Shown here piece by piece: positions 23,313 to 31,906 of a DNA stretch of 64,000 nt. This DNA comes from Treponema sp. (GTDB taxonomy: Bacteria; Spirochaetota; Spirochaetia; Treponematales; Treponemataceae), in assembly GCA_016288205.1 (NCBI GenBank), contig JAEEYO010000063.1, positions 1 to 64,000 of the forward strand, in the 5' to 3' direction. The notes beneath the pieces are model-generated. The model saw only the letters and a program-made list of their open reading frames with translations, ran no database searches and was not told the origin of the DNA. The position numbers were made by a program, and so were the translations under genes. The first letter of the stretch is position 1, and each line of letters starts with the position of its first letter.

Positions 23313-25280
23313 ATGTCTGACGAAGAAGATAAGAAATATTCCGCAAGCAGCATTCAGGTTCTTAAGGGGCTTGAGGCTGTCCGAAAGCGTCCGGGTATGT
23401 ATATTGGTTCCACCGGACCGAATGGGTTGCAACATCTTGTGTACGAGGTAGTGGACAACAGTATTGATGAGGCCATGGCCGGTTACTGCGACACGATTAC
23501 CGTCGCTCTCGAGAAGGATGACATCTGCCGCGTTGAGGATAATGGACGTGGAATTCCGGTTGACATACATCCCACCGAGCATGTCTCAGCTCTGGAGCTG
23601 GTTCTCACAAGACTGCATGCCGGAGGAAAATTCGACAAGTCCAACTACAAGGTTTCAGGAGGATTGCACGGTGTCGGTGTAAGCTGCGTGAATGCCCTTT
23701 CAGTGTGGATGGAAGCCTTCGTCCACCGTGATGGAAAAAGATACGAGCAGAAGTATGCCGAGGGAAAGCCGAAGACAAAGGTTGAGTGCCTTGGTGAGAC
23801 TAGCCTGCATGGAACCATTATCCGCTGGAAAGCCGACAAGACGATTTTTACCGAGACTACGACCTACAATTTCGACGTCCTTGCCCAGAGACTCCGCGAG
23901 CTTGCTTTTTTGAACCCCGGAATCACAATCAAATTCCGTGACGAAAGACTTGAGACTCCGAAAGAGGTCGTTTATAAATTTGAGGGCGGAATCAAGCATT
24001 ACGTCACAGTCCTGAATGAGGGAAAAAAGATAATCCCAGACGAGCCCCTTTATATTTCCGGCGAGGAAAACGGCGTGATGATGGAAGTCGCTATGCAGTA
24101 TGTCCGAGACAGCTACAGCGAGAACATCCATTCTTATGTAAACGACATCAACACCCACGAGGGAGGAACCCATCTTGACGGATTCAAGCTTGCCCTTACG
24201 ATTGTCCTGAACAAGCAGCTTGAGGTTGAGAATAACTCCCGCGACAAAATCCGCAAAAAGCTCGTCAGCGCAAATCCGAAAAATCCTGAGAAGCTTTCAG
24301 GAGATGACGTGCGCGCGGGACTTACGGCGGTTCTTTCGGTAAAAGTTCCTGAGCCCCAGTTCGAGGGACAGACAAAGACAAAGCTCGGTAACAGCGAGGT
24401 CCGCTCCTATGTGGATGAGCTTGTGAAGCAGAAACTTACAATCTGGTGCGAGCAGAATCCTCAGCAGGTGGACATGATTCTTGAGAAGGCGGTAAGTGAG
24501 GCCGTCGCAAGGATAGCGGCACGAAAAGCAAAGGAGGCGAGCCGTCGTAAATCTGGACTGGACAGCTTTGGTCTTCCGGGAAAACTTGCCGACTGTACTT
24601 CGAAGAAACCCGAGGAATGTGAGGTGTACATAGTCGAGGGAGACTCTGCAGGTGGTTCCGCAAAACAGGGCCGCGATCCGAAGATTCAGGCCATACTTCC
24701 TCTGTGGGGTAAAATGCTCAACGTAGAGAAATCCCACGCGGACAAGGTAATCAACAATGACAAGCTCCAGCCGGTCATCGCGTCTTTAGGTACGGGAATC
24801 GGAAAGGATTTTGACATAGAGAAACTGCGCTATCACAAGATCATAATCATGGCGGATGCCGACGTTGACGGAAGCCACATCTCCACTCTGCTTCTCACCT
24901 TCTTCTTTCGCTATATGCCCCAGCTGATTGAGAACGGTTATGTCTACATAGCCATGCCTCCTCTTTACCGTGTGAGCTACAAGAAAAAGGATTACTTCAC
25001 GTTCACCGACGAGGAGAGAGATTCAGTCATCGCAAAACTCAGGAACGAAAATCCCGGGGACATAAAGCTGGACGTTCAGCGTTACAAAGGTCTTGGTGAG
25101 ATGGAATGGCAGGAGCTCAAGGAGACGACCATGAATCCCGCCAACCGCAAGATGAAGCAGGTTCATTTGACCGATGCAGAGGAAGCGGACAAAGTGTTCA
25201 ATATCCTCATGGGTGAGGAAGTTGAGCCGCGGCGAAAGTTTATAGAAGAAAACGCCGTTTATGCGACTCTGGATGTCTAA
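23313..25280 (+). CDS. gyrB: DNA gyrase subunit B
   Basis: The 655-residue protein has the GHKL ATPase domain (KRPGMYIG, DNSIDEAMAG, GRGIPVDIHP, GGLHGVGVSCVNAL), the transducer, and the TOPRIM domain (EGDSAGGSAKQGRD, DADVDGSHI), ending with the GyrB tail QRYKGLGEMEWQEL. With GyrA it introduces negative supercoils. ATG 23313 follows GGGTGA; a GTG at 23301 is an alternative. gyrA follows after 21 bases. Confidence 0.97.
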   Translation: MSDEEDKKYSASSIQVLKGLEAVRKRPGMYIGSTGPNGLQHLVYEVVDNSIDEAMAGYCDTITVALEKDDICRVEDNGRGIPVDIHPTEHVSALELVLTRLHAGGKFDKSNYKVSGGLHGVGVSCVNALSVWMEAFVHRDGKRYEQKYAEGKPKTKVECLGETSLHGTIIRWKADKTIFTETTTYNFDVLAQRLRELAFLNPGITIKFRDERLETPKEVVYKFEGGIKHYVTVLNEGKKIIPDEPLYISGEENGVMMEVAMQYVRDSYSENIHSYVNDINTHEGGTHLDGFKLALTIVLNKQLEVENNSRDKIRKKLVSANPKNPEKLSGDDVRAGLTAVLSVKVPEPQFEGQTKTKLGNSEVRSYVDELVKQKLTIWCEQNPQQVDMILEKAVSEAVARIAARKAKEASRRKSGLDSFGLPGKLADCTSKKPEECEVYIVEGDSAGGSAKQGRDPKIQAILPLWGKMLNVEKSHADKVINNDKLQPVIASLGTGIGKDFDIEKLRYHKIIIMADADVDGSHISTLLLTFFFRYMPQLIENGYVYIAMPPLYRVSYKKKDYFTFTDEERDSVIAKLRNENPGDIKLDVQRYKGLGEMEWQELKETTMNPANRKMKQVHLTDAEEADKVFNILMGEEVEPRRKFIEENAVYATLDV

Positions 25281-25301
25281 TAGGAAAAAAGGAAAAAGAG
25301 A

Positions 25302-27761
25302 ATGGAAGAAATAAAAACTCCGGAAGGCGGTACACTGATTCCGGTCGCCATTGAAACAGAAATGAAAAAGGCATACATCGACTACTCAATGTCGGTTATT
25401 GTTGCCCGTGCCCTTCCCGATGTGCGTGATGGTCTTAAGCCGGTTCACCGAAGAATCCTCTACGCGATGAACGAAGAGGGTCTTCACATGAGCGGAAAAA
25501 CCCGTAAGTGTGCGACCGTGGTTGGAGACGTTCTCGGACGCTATCATCCTCACGGAGACGCTTCGGTTTATGATGCGATGGTCCGTTTGGGACAGCATTT
25601 TTCCATGCGCTACATGCCGGTTCAGAAACAGGGAAACTTCGGAGGCATTGACGGAAGCCCTGCCGCTGCATACCGTTACACCGAGGCAAAGATGTCGAAC
25701 ATTGCTGAGGAAATGGTTTCCGACATCAAAAAAGACACGGTGGATTTTCTTCCCAACTTTGATGACACAAGACAGGAGCCGGTTGTTCTTCCCGCGAAAT
25801 TTCCATTCCTTCTGTGCAACGGTTCAAACGGAATCGCCGTCGGTATGGCAACGAACATGCCCCCTCATAATCTCCGCGAGGTGGCGGCGGCAATCAGCGC
25901 ATACATCGACAATCCTGAGATCAGCATAGACGAGCTTTGCTCTTGCATCAAGGGGCCCGACTTTCCGACCGGTGGAATCATCTTCGGAAAAAAAGGAATC
26001 AGGGATGCGTATAAGACCGGACGCGGCAAACTGATTGTTCGTGGTCGCTTTACGATTGAAGTGGACAAGCACGGAAAAGAGTCCATCGTTTTTACTGAGG
26101 TTCCGTATCAGGTGCGCACTGACGATCTTTGCAAGAGAATCGGTGAGCTTGCCCGTGAGAAAGTGATTGATGGAATTGAGCGTGTGAATGACAGTTCCGC
26201 AGGTGATGATGTCCGCATAGTGATTGAGCTTAAGCGAGGGGCCATGACAAAGGTTGTGGTGAATCAGCTTTTTGCGAAGACAGCCCTGCAGTCAAGTTTC
26301 GGCGTAATCAATCTTGCGCTTGTGAACGGTCGTCCTGAAATCCTCAATCTCAAGCAGCTGATTAAATGTTTCGTGGATCACCGCAACAACGTGATTGTAC
26401 GTCGCACCCAGTTTGAGCTTAAGGAAGCGAAGAAACGTGAGCATATCCTTGAGGCTCTCATCGTTGCCGTTGATGCGATTGACGAGGTAATAAAAATCAT
26501 CCGTGGAAGCCGCGACGAAAATGAGGCAAAAGCGGAATTGATGAAGCGATTCGGATTTGACGAGGAGCAGGCACAGGCCATAGTTGACATGCGTCTCGGT
26601 CGTCTCACAGGATTGCGCATTGAGGAACTCCGCAAAGAGATGGAGGAAATCAAAGTCCTGATTGCTCACTTGGAGGATCTGCTTGCTCACAACGAGAAGA
26701 TTCTTGCCCTTATCAAGACAGAGACAAACGAGCTTTCAGACAAATATGGCGATGACCGCCGTACTGATATTGTCGCGGGTGAGGTTGAGGAAATCAACGT
26801 GGAGGACCTGATTAAGGAAGAGGACATGGTGGTTCTCATTTCAAAGTTGGGTTACATCAAGCGTGTTCCGGTAAGTCTCTACCGCAGTCAGGGAAGGGGA
26901 GGCAAGGGAACAATTTCCGCCAAGCTTGTTGAGGAGGATTACATCAACCAGATGTTCGTCGCCTCAACCCACGATTACCTGATGTTCATAACCAACGAGG
27001 GCAAGGCATACTGGATTAAGGTTCACGAGATTCCCGAGGCGTCAAAGACAAGCCGTGGCTCACACATCAAGAGTCTGCTCCAGGTCAGCGCGAACGAGGA
27101 GATTACGACAACCGTAAGCCTTAAGGAATTTGTGGAGGATCAGTTCCTCTTCATGGCAACCGCAAACGGCATTGTAAAGAAAACACCGACCTTCGAATTC
27201 AGAAACGCAAAGTCCCGCGGTATGCAGGCGGCTCGTCTTGATGACGGTGACACTTTGGTCAGCGCGATTCTCTCCGGCGGAAAGGATGAGCTCTTGCTTG
27301 TGAGCCGTCGCGGTCAGGCTCTCAGAATCAGTGAGGAAGAAGTTCGTGCCATGGGTCGTGCGGGTCGCGGCGTAAACGGAATGAAACTGAGTGACGGTGA
27401 TGAGCTTTGTGCTGCGATCCATGTGGATGAAAATGCTAAGATTGCCGTCGTCACAGAAAAGGGTGTAGGTAAGAGAGTTGATTTTTCCGAGTTCAATGCT
27501 CACGGTCGTGGAACCGGCGGACAGAGGATTTTCGGAAATGTGGATGACAAGGGTGAGATCATCGGAGCTCTTACTGTTCAGGATGATGACAGCATAATGT
27601 GCATCACAAGCCAGGGAACTTCCCTCCGCGTTGAGGCGTCCCAGATTTCTCAGCAGGGAAGGGGAAGCAGCGGTGTCCGTGTGGTCGATATAACCGAACC
27701 TGATTATGTGGTCGGCATTGACAGAATCGCACGCTCCGAGGATGACAATCTGGACTCATAA
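25302..27761 (+). CDS. gyrA: DNA gyrase subunit A
   Basis: The 819-residue protein has the breakage-reunion domain with the catalytic tyrosine in AAYRYTEAKM, the quinolone-resistance segment HPHGDASVYDAMVRLGQ, and a C-terminal beta-pinwheel with a GyrA box-like QGRGGKGT. It forms the operon gyrB-gyrA. Confidence 0.97.
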   Translation: MEEIKTPEGGTLIPVAIETEMKKAYIDYSMSVIVARALPDVRDGLKPVHRRILYAMNEEGLHMSGKTRKCATVVGDVLGRYHPHGDASVYDAMVRLGQHFSMRYMPVQKQGNFGGIDGSPAAAYRYTEAKMSNIAEEMVSDIKKDTVDFLPNFDDTRQEPVVLPAKFPFLLCNGSNGIAVGMATNMPPHNLREVAAAISAYIDNPEISIDELCSCIKGPDFPTGGIIFGKKGIRDAYKTGRGKLIVRGRFTIEVDKHGKESIVFTEVPYQVRTDDLCKRIGELAREKVIDGIERVNDSSAGDDVRIVIELKRGAMTKVVVNQLFAKTALQSSFGVINLALVNGRPEILNLKQLIKCFVDHRNNVIVRRTQFELKEAKKREHILEALIVAVDAIDEVIKIIRGSRDENEAKAELMKRFGFDEEQAQAIVDMRLGRLTGLRIEELRKEMEEIKVLIAHLEDLLAHNEKILALIKTETNELSDKYGDDRRTDIVAGEVEEINVEDLIKEEDMVVLISKLGYIKRVPVSLYRSQGRGGKGTISAKLVEEDYINQMFVASTHDYLMFITNEGKAYWIKVHEIPEASKTSRGSHIKSLLQVSANEEITTTVSLKEFVEDQFLFMATANGIVKKTPTFEFRNAKSRGMQAARLDDGDTLVSAILSGGKDELLLVSRRGQALRISEEEVRAMGRAGRGVNGMKLSDGDELCAAIHVDENAKIAVVTEKGVGKRVDFSEFNAHGRGTGGQRIFGNVDDKGEIIGALTVQDDDSIMCITSQGTSLRVEASQISQQGRGSSGVRVVDITEPDYVVGIDRIARSEDDNLDS

Positions 27762-27780
27762 TAAAACATGTTTTTCATTG

Positions 27781-27830
27781 TCGGCTGTCCGGTTAATTCC
27801 AAATTGGTTAATCAGGCAGCCGATTTTTTA
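27781..27830 (+). terminator. gyrA terminator
   Basis: TCGGCTG (27781-27787) pairs with CAGCCGA (27817-27823), followed by a T run. Confidence 0.65.
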
Positions 27831-27870
27831 TGCGATATGTATTTTAAGTTTAATTTAATATATTTTTCTG

Positions 27871-27899
27871 TAGACAATTTTCATTTATTATTGTAGAAT
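27871..27899 (+). promoter_or_regulatory. Promoter of candidate small RNA
   Basis: TAGACA (27871-27876) and TAGAAT (27894-27899) are separated by exactly 17 bases, with AT-rich upstream DNA. No open reading frame follows. Confidence 0.5.
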
Positions 27900-27905
27900 G
27901 TATTC

Positions 27906-27984
27906 AACTTATAGAGGTTTACCTCTCCGGTAAATCAATATCCATCAGGCTCCGGGCAAATGAATAGTTTGTCCGGTTTTTTTT
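27906..27984 (+). ncRNA. Candidate small RNA of about 80 nt
   Basis: The predicted transcript starts near 27906. It contains a short hairpin AGAGG-TTTA-CCTCT (27913-27926) and ends in an intrinsic terminator, CCGG-CAAA paired with TTTG-CCGG followed by eight T (27952-27984). Promoter, hairpin and terminator are consecutive and no coding frame is present. It is not recognised as SRP RNA, 6S RNA, tmRNA or RNase P RNA. Confidence 0.45.
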
Positions 27985-28125
27985 GCATTTGTGCCAATGT
28001 CTATAAGATACACTCTATATATAGCGTCTGTTTTGTAAATTTGATTAAATGAACACTATTAATCGCTTTCCATAAGATGATGGCATTCCCCATTGTTCTG
28101 CGGTGTGGTTGATGGTTTTGGGAGA

Positions 28126-28141
28126 TGTTCCACGTGGAACA
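28126..28141. promoter_or_regulatory. parS-like site 1
   Basis: TGTTCCACGTGGAACA is a perfect 16-bp palindrome. It fits the ParB consensus TGTTNCACGTGAAACA with one mismatch in the right arm. Confidence 0.7.
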
Positions 28142-28390
28142 TAAAAGTTTGGCAACTTCCAAACATCATTTTCACGGGCTTTTTTGGTGAATCATTCTTC
28201 TGTGGTGGACTTGGTAATTGGTGAAATTAGGAGAAACTCATAATACTTTTAATAAGCTAGGCTCTTCGGATTAATTGATAAATTGAGTCTATATTTTTCT
28301 TGATGCTTGTCATGAAGAGTTTTATAGAGGTTCAGGATAATAAATGCAGAAAATCAAAAAGATTTGTAAACATCGGAAAAAATCCTGAAT

Positions 28391-28406
28391 TGTTCCACGT
28401 GAAACA
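28391..28406. promoter_or_regulatory. parS site 2
   Basis: TGTTCCACGTGAAACA fits the bacterial parS consensus TGTTNCACGTGAAACA exactly. It lies 10 bases before repeat copy 1. Confidence 0.85.
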
Positions 28407-28416
28407 TTCTCATAAA

Positions 28417-28486
28417 ATTGATTCGTGCGGAGGGTTTAATACCGTGCCACAAGCCGACGTACTGCTCTGCGGCGGGAATGGTGATT
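28417..28486 (+). repeat. Centromere-region repeat, copy 1
   Basis: The 70-bp unit begins ATTGATTCGTGCGGAGGG and contains TTAATACCGTGCCACAAG and a GCTCTGCGGCGGG block. It agrees with copy 2 (28761-28830) at 64 of 70 positions by eye. No coding potential is evident. Confidence 0.8.
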
Positions 28487-28715
28487 TGTTAAGAAAAGAC
28501 TGACCAATTCAAAAGATGTTTTAATGCAAACTTGGTTTTGGATTTTAGAAATACTTATGTCTCTTTCGTAGAAGGACAATGGAAAAGCGATCACTTATGG
28601 ATTAAACTAACTCCGTAGATTTTAACATATGGCAACATCTAAAAATTCGTTTTCAATGTTTTTGTCGAATTTTAAGTCATTGAGATTCCCGTATATTTGA
28701 GTGAAAAAATACAGA

Positions 28716-28731
28716 TGTTCCACGTGAAACA
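28716..28731. promoter_or_regulatory. parS site 3
   Basis: TGTTCCACGTGAAACA is identical to sites 2 and 5 and lies 29 bases before repeat copy 2. Confidence 0.85.
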
Positions 28732-28760
28732 TTTTCAGAGAAATGTACTTTCAGAGAGAT

Positions 28761-28830
28761 ATTGATTCGTGCGGAGGGTTTAATACCGTGCCACAAGGTG
28801 ACGTACTGCTCTGCAGCGGAGTTGGTGATT
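28761..28830 (+). repeat. Centromere-region repeat, copy 2
   Basis: It differs from copy 1 at about six of 70 positions, clustered in the right half, and has the same orientation and the same position to the right of a parS site. Confidence 0.8.
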
Positions 28831-28929
28831 GCATCTAAAACACATTCAACTCATTTATGATTATGGAGTATAGAGCAAGATGGATATTAAATCTGTAGAG
28901 TTGACATATATTATGCAAGAAAAAGCTGT

Positions 28930-28945
28930 TGTTCCATGTGAAACA
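28930..28945. promoter_or_regulatory. parS-like site 4
   Basis: TGTTCCATGTGAAACA has one mismatch from the consensus in the central CACGTG. It lies 11 bases before a perfect DnaA box. Confidence 0.7.
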
Positions 28946-28956
28946 TTGTCCCCAAG

Positions 28957-28965
28957 TTATCCACA
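28957..28965 (+). promoter_or_regulatory. Perfect DnaA box
   Basis: TTATCCACA is the exact consensus and is flanked by CCCC and GGGG. The AT-rich segment 28980-29060 and a second box follow. Confidence 0.7.
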
Positions 28966-29071
28966 GGGGTGAAAAACTCTGTTTTGGATTTGAAATTCGT
29001 AAATTCTTATATAGAATGAATTTATAAATTCACTTTTGAAGAGTTTACAAGTTACTTGAATTTTCCAAAAG

Positions 29072-29080
29072 TTTTCCACA
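29072..29080 (+). promoter_or_regulatory. DnaA box, one mismatch
   Basis: TTTTCCACA has the same form as the strongest boxes in the dnaA-dnaN gap. It lies 106 bases after the perfect box across AT-rich DNA. Confidence 0.5.
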
Positions 29081-29106
29081 GATTTGTCTCTTTTTTGTTT
29101 GAAATA

Positions 29107-29168
29107 GTGCATAAGGCTTAATACCGTGGCACAAAGTGGGGAATTGCTCTGCGATAGGGGTGGTGATT
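29107..29168 (+). repeat. Centromere-region repeat, copy 3
   Basis: This divergent 62-bp copy keeps TTAATACCGTG.CACAA, GCTCTGCG and TGGTGATT in the same order and orientation as copies 1 and 2. A poorer match at about 28081-28118, before parS site 1, may be a fourth copy. Confidence 0.65.
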
Positions 29169-29246
29169 GTTAAGTTCATTTATGAGGGCGAGAAACTAGT
29201 TTTTGCCATTTGGATTGTTTCAAAAACCAGCTTGCATTGTTGGTAT

Positions 29247-29287
29247 AAAAAAAAGACCTGCTCTGAAAGTCTTTTTCTGAACAGGTC
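29247..29287 (-). terminator. argA terminator
   Basis: On the minus strand GACCTGTTCAGA pairs with TTCAGAGCAGGTC and is followed by eight T. parS site 5 lies between this hairpin and the argA stop. Confidence 0.75.
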
Positions 29288-29322
29288 TGTTAGTGAATCC
29301 ATATAGAAGAGTGTAGAAAAAA

Positions 29323-29338
29323 TGTTCCACGTGAAACA
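29323..29338. promoter_or_regulatory. parS site 5
   Basis: TGTTCCACGTGAAACA is an exact consensus match five bases from the argA stop codon, inside its 3' untranslated region. Confidence 0.85.
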
Positions 29339-29342
29339 TTCC

Positions 29343-30746
29343 TTAGATTTTGTCGCCGTAGAATAAAACTTTTGAACCTCGGTTTGGAGTCCATTTTTCT
29401 TTTCTTTGAGCCGGCAACTCATCCACGGACCCTTGTACAAATCCCAGATGCTCGAACCAGTCAGCGGTTTGTGTTGTCAGAAGAAATACCCTTGAAGCAT
29501 TGTTTTCTTTCGCTTTTTGCAGAAGATATTCAATCAGCTTAGGCCCCAGCCCTATGTGCGAGAAAGATTTGTCCACGGCGACTCCTGCAATCTCCATCTG
29601 TCCATCGGGGTAGGGAATCAATGCTGCGGTTGCCCGGATTGCCCCATCAATTTCGTACACTATATATGAAGAAAGTTGCTCGTGTAACATTTGCTTTGTT
29701 CTGGGCAAAAGGATTCCCTCGTCAACGAAAGGTTTCATCAGTGTGAGAACGGCTGCTATATCCTCGCGGATCATGGGGCGGATGTGTCCGTAATTGTTCG
29801 CATAAATCATTGTGCCTGATCCCAGGTCGCTGAATATTTCACATGGAACGCTGCCGTCAAATGAACCGTTTAAGATATGAACGCGGGTAACTCCTTCTTT
29901 ACACGCTTCCTTGGCAACTTGAAGCAAGAAGAAAATCTTTGCTTTGATATCTGAGTCAGTAACTACCGAACGGTCGGAAGTTAAATCACCAGAATTCGGC
30001 AAAACTTCCGAATGGTTGGTAGTTAAATTCGCTTCGATAAAAGAATCCAGCTCCTCAAGGTTCATAGCCGGAACTGTACCCTCTGGTGAAAGTCCTATGC
30101 TTTTGGGTACAGAGAAATTGCTGTTATTTATGTCGGCTCCGGGAACCAGATAAAAAAGTTTGTCCGCCTTTAATCGAATGGCAATCTGTTCGGCCAGCTG
30201 TATGGAAGAAATGTTGTATGGTTTTCCCGCGACGCTCCATCCTATGCATGGAAAAATCGGGATGAAACCATTATCCAGGACTGTCTGTATGGAATCAATT
30301 TGCAGCTTGTCAATCTCTCCTGCCGTGCTGTAATCAAATCCGTTGATGACACCCTTTCCCCTTGCCCGAACCCAGTTACCGATAACGGCTGTCTTTTTTT
30401 CTCCTGCAAAAGCGGTCATAATCTGGTTGGACACATCAAAGGCGGCCATTTTTATTAGGGGCATTGCTTCGGGGCCGGTTATGCGGCAGTTGTTGTAAAA
30501 GGACCACGGAATGTTGGAGCTTGTCAAAATCTCGCTGATTCTTTTGCTTGCTCCTGGGACAAGAATAACTTTCAGCCCTGACTCATGGATATAGCAGATG
30601 TCCTTGATGTGGCTCAGAAAGATGGGGGAGTCAATCAGCTTGTCATCAATATAAATTATTACCAGGGCATTTTTGAAACGCCGGATGTAGCGGATGACGT
30701 CGCGGATTCTGTCCGCCTTTTCGTGGATTATAGTTTCTTTGTTCAT
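29343..30746 (-). CDS. argA: Amino-acid N-acetyltransferase (N-acetylglutamate synthase)
   Basis: The 467-residue protein joins an amino-acid-kinase fold (about 20-270; VILVPGASKRI, NGFIPIFPCIGWS) to a C-terminal GNAT acetyltransferase (about 325-460; AGVAVDKSFSHIGLGPKLIEYLLQ). This is the classical ArgA layout, which makes N-acetylglutamate for arginine synthesis. ATG 30746 is used rather than 30812 because a promoter lies between them. The linker at about residues 241-262 (NLTTNHSEVL, DLTSDRSVVT) is encoded by a repeat element. There is no ribosome site; the mRNA is probably leaderless. Confidence 0.88.
   Translation of the reverse strand: MNKETIIHEKADRIRDVIRYIRRFKNALVIIYIDDKLIDSPIFLSHIKDICYIHESGLKVILVPGASKRISEILTSSNIPWSFYNNCRITGPEAMPLIKMAAFDVSNQIMTAFAGEKKTAVIGNWVRARGKGVINGFDYSTAGEIDKLQIDSIQTVLDNGFIPIFPCIGWSVAGKPYNISSIQLAEQIAIRLKADKLFYLVPGADINNSNFSVPKSIGLSPEGTVPAMNLEELDSFIEANLTTNHSEVLPNSGDLTSDRSVVTDSDIKAKIFFLLQVAKEACKEGVTRVHILNGSFDGSVPCEIFSDLGSGTMIYANNYGHIRPMIREDIAAVLTLMKPFVDEGILLPRTKQMLHEQLSSYIVYEIDGAIRATAALIPYPDGQMEIAGVAVDKSFSHIGLGPKLIEYLLQKAKENNASRVFLLTTQTADWFEHLGFVQGSVDELPAQRKEKWTPNRGSKVLFYGDKI
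29961..30024. repeat. REP-like inverted repeat inside argA
   Basis: Two 22-bp arms, 29961-29982 (AACTACCGAACGGTCGGAAG then TT) and 30003-30024, are inverted copies matching at about 18 of 22 positions. The element keeps the reading frame and encodes the inter-domain linker. Related palindromes occur in the gap upstream of argA. Confidence 0.55.
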
Positions 30747-30752
30747 GGATTC

Positions 30753-30781
30753 AGTATTGCGAAGTAGAAAAAAAGTGTCAA
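30753..30781 (-). promoter_or_regulatory. argA promoter (leaderless)
   Basis: Minus-strand TTGACA (30781-30776), a 17-base spacer and AATACT (30758-30753) end six bases before the argA ATG. Transcription would start at the start codon. No Shine-Dalgarno sequence is present. Confidence 0.65.
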
Positions 30782-31331
30782 GTGCATGGAAAGGGCAAAA
30801 AAAAAGCTGCAAAGCAACATCCGTTTGGTCTGGACGGTCTGTTCAAGTCTGAATAGATTGCCTTGCAGTATTTGCAAAGTATAGGAAATTCGAATAAAAA
30901 AAGGAAGCGATTGATTGTATGTTTTTTTAAGATAAATTCACATACTTCGTAGGGAAAGTGATTTTTTTCAGGCAGAGACCCGGAAGAATTTGCTCGGAAA
31001 GTTCCTCGTGAAAAAAAACCACCAACTGTCCGCGATTGTTATAGGAGGTGATGAACGAACAGTCGGTAGTTCAATAAGGATATTTATATAATAAAGCTAA
31101 AGGAAATATTTAGCAAGTATTATTTTGACTTTTGGCGAAAAAAAATGAAATTTTTTTCAGAATTCATTTTCGCACCTTTTAAAGCCTGTGTCATGGTTTA
31201 AGGGATCGGTATATGGACTTTTTGGAGATTTTATAGGCCGTTTTTAGGCGTAACAGAAAACTACCGTTCGGTAGTAGAATTGTAAAACTAACTAACGGTC
31301 GTAAGTCGATTTTTTTCCGTGCAAAGGGCAT
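30782..31331. other. Intergenic region with scattered palindromes, no gene seen
   Basis: This gap between argA and the next lipoprotein gene has no convincing coding frame. It contains a 14-bp palindrome CTACCGTTCGGTAG (31261-31274) and related fragments GTCGGTAGTT (31060-31070) and AACGGTCG (31294-31301). These resemble the REP-like element in argA. The rest is AT-rich with poly-A and poly-T runs. Confidence 0.5.
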
Positions 31332-31363
31332 AAAAAAAGCTGTCTAAATCAAATTAGGCAGCC
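31332..31363 (-). terminator. Terminator of acidic lipoprotein gene
   Basis: On the minus strand GCTGCCTAA pairs with TTTAGACAGC across a short loop and is followed by seven T. Confidence 0.75.
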
Positions 31364-31392
31364 TTAGTTGGTTTTGTGATTTTTACTGGTGA

Positions 31393-31899
31393 TTAGAAAT
31401 CATCTTTGTCCAAAAGAGTGGTGTTTCCATAATTCAGCTCGTCGTCCAGACCGAGATCATCATTGTTTTCGGCAAAGGGATCGAAATCATCTGAGTCAAC
31501 GTCCAAATCATCCTCATTCTCATCATAGATTGTTGGAGGCATTGTTGAGTCAACGAAGCGGTCGATAAGCTCAAGCTGTTTGTCTGTGTCTTCGTCAGTC
31601 CATTCAGGCAGGTCGGAAATGTTGGGATATGAATCCGTGAATGCATTGAAATCGGTCGTCAGTTTTTCCACTGAATCCGGATTGTTGTTGTTCTCTGCGC
31701 GGATGACGATTTTTGTCAGTCCCTTGAAATATTCGTCAATTTTTTCACGGTTGGGATTTTTCTTTTCCTCTTCGCTGGTCTGCTGCGTGTTCTGAGAAGC
31801 CGCGTCTGTTTTTCCTTCCTGATTTTTTGGAGCGCATGAAAAAACAAGCAGCGTAAAAATCAGCATAAAAATTGATTTCAAAAAAATGTTTGCTTTCAT
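31393..31899 (-). CDS. Acidic lipoprotein of unknown function
   Basis: The 168-residue protein has a lipoprotein signal (FMLIFTLLVFSC). A charged, helical middle and a very acidic tail follow (ENEDDLDVDSDDFDPFAE, later LGLDDELNYGN). No domain is recognised. ATG 31899 is used because it begins the signal peptide and the -10 box lies eight bases upstream; a frame start at 31935 would sit inside the promoter. The acidic tail might bind cations. Confidence 0.7.
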   Translation of the reverse strand: MKANIFLKSIFMLIFTLLVFSCAPKNQEGKTDAASQNTQQTSEEEKKNPNREKIDEYFKGLTKIVIRAENNNNPDSVEKLTTDFNAFTDSYPNISDLPEWTDEDTDKQLELIDRFVDSTMPPTIYDENEDDLDVDSDDFDPFAENNDDLGLDDELNYGNTTLLDKDDF

Positions 31900-31906
31900 G
31901 TAAAAA

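Noticed and set aside
28417..29168. Insertion sequence or integrative element
   Set aside because: No transposase or terminal inverted repeats; the copies are short and lie only beside parS sites.
27762..29342. Protein genes in the parS region, for example the 67-codon frame at 28300-28503
   Set aside because: No ribosome site, and it crosses a parS site and a repeat copy that recurs in other frames.
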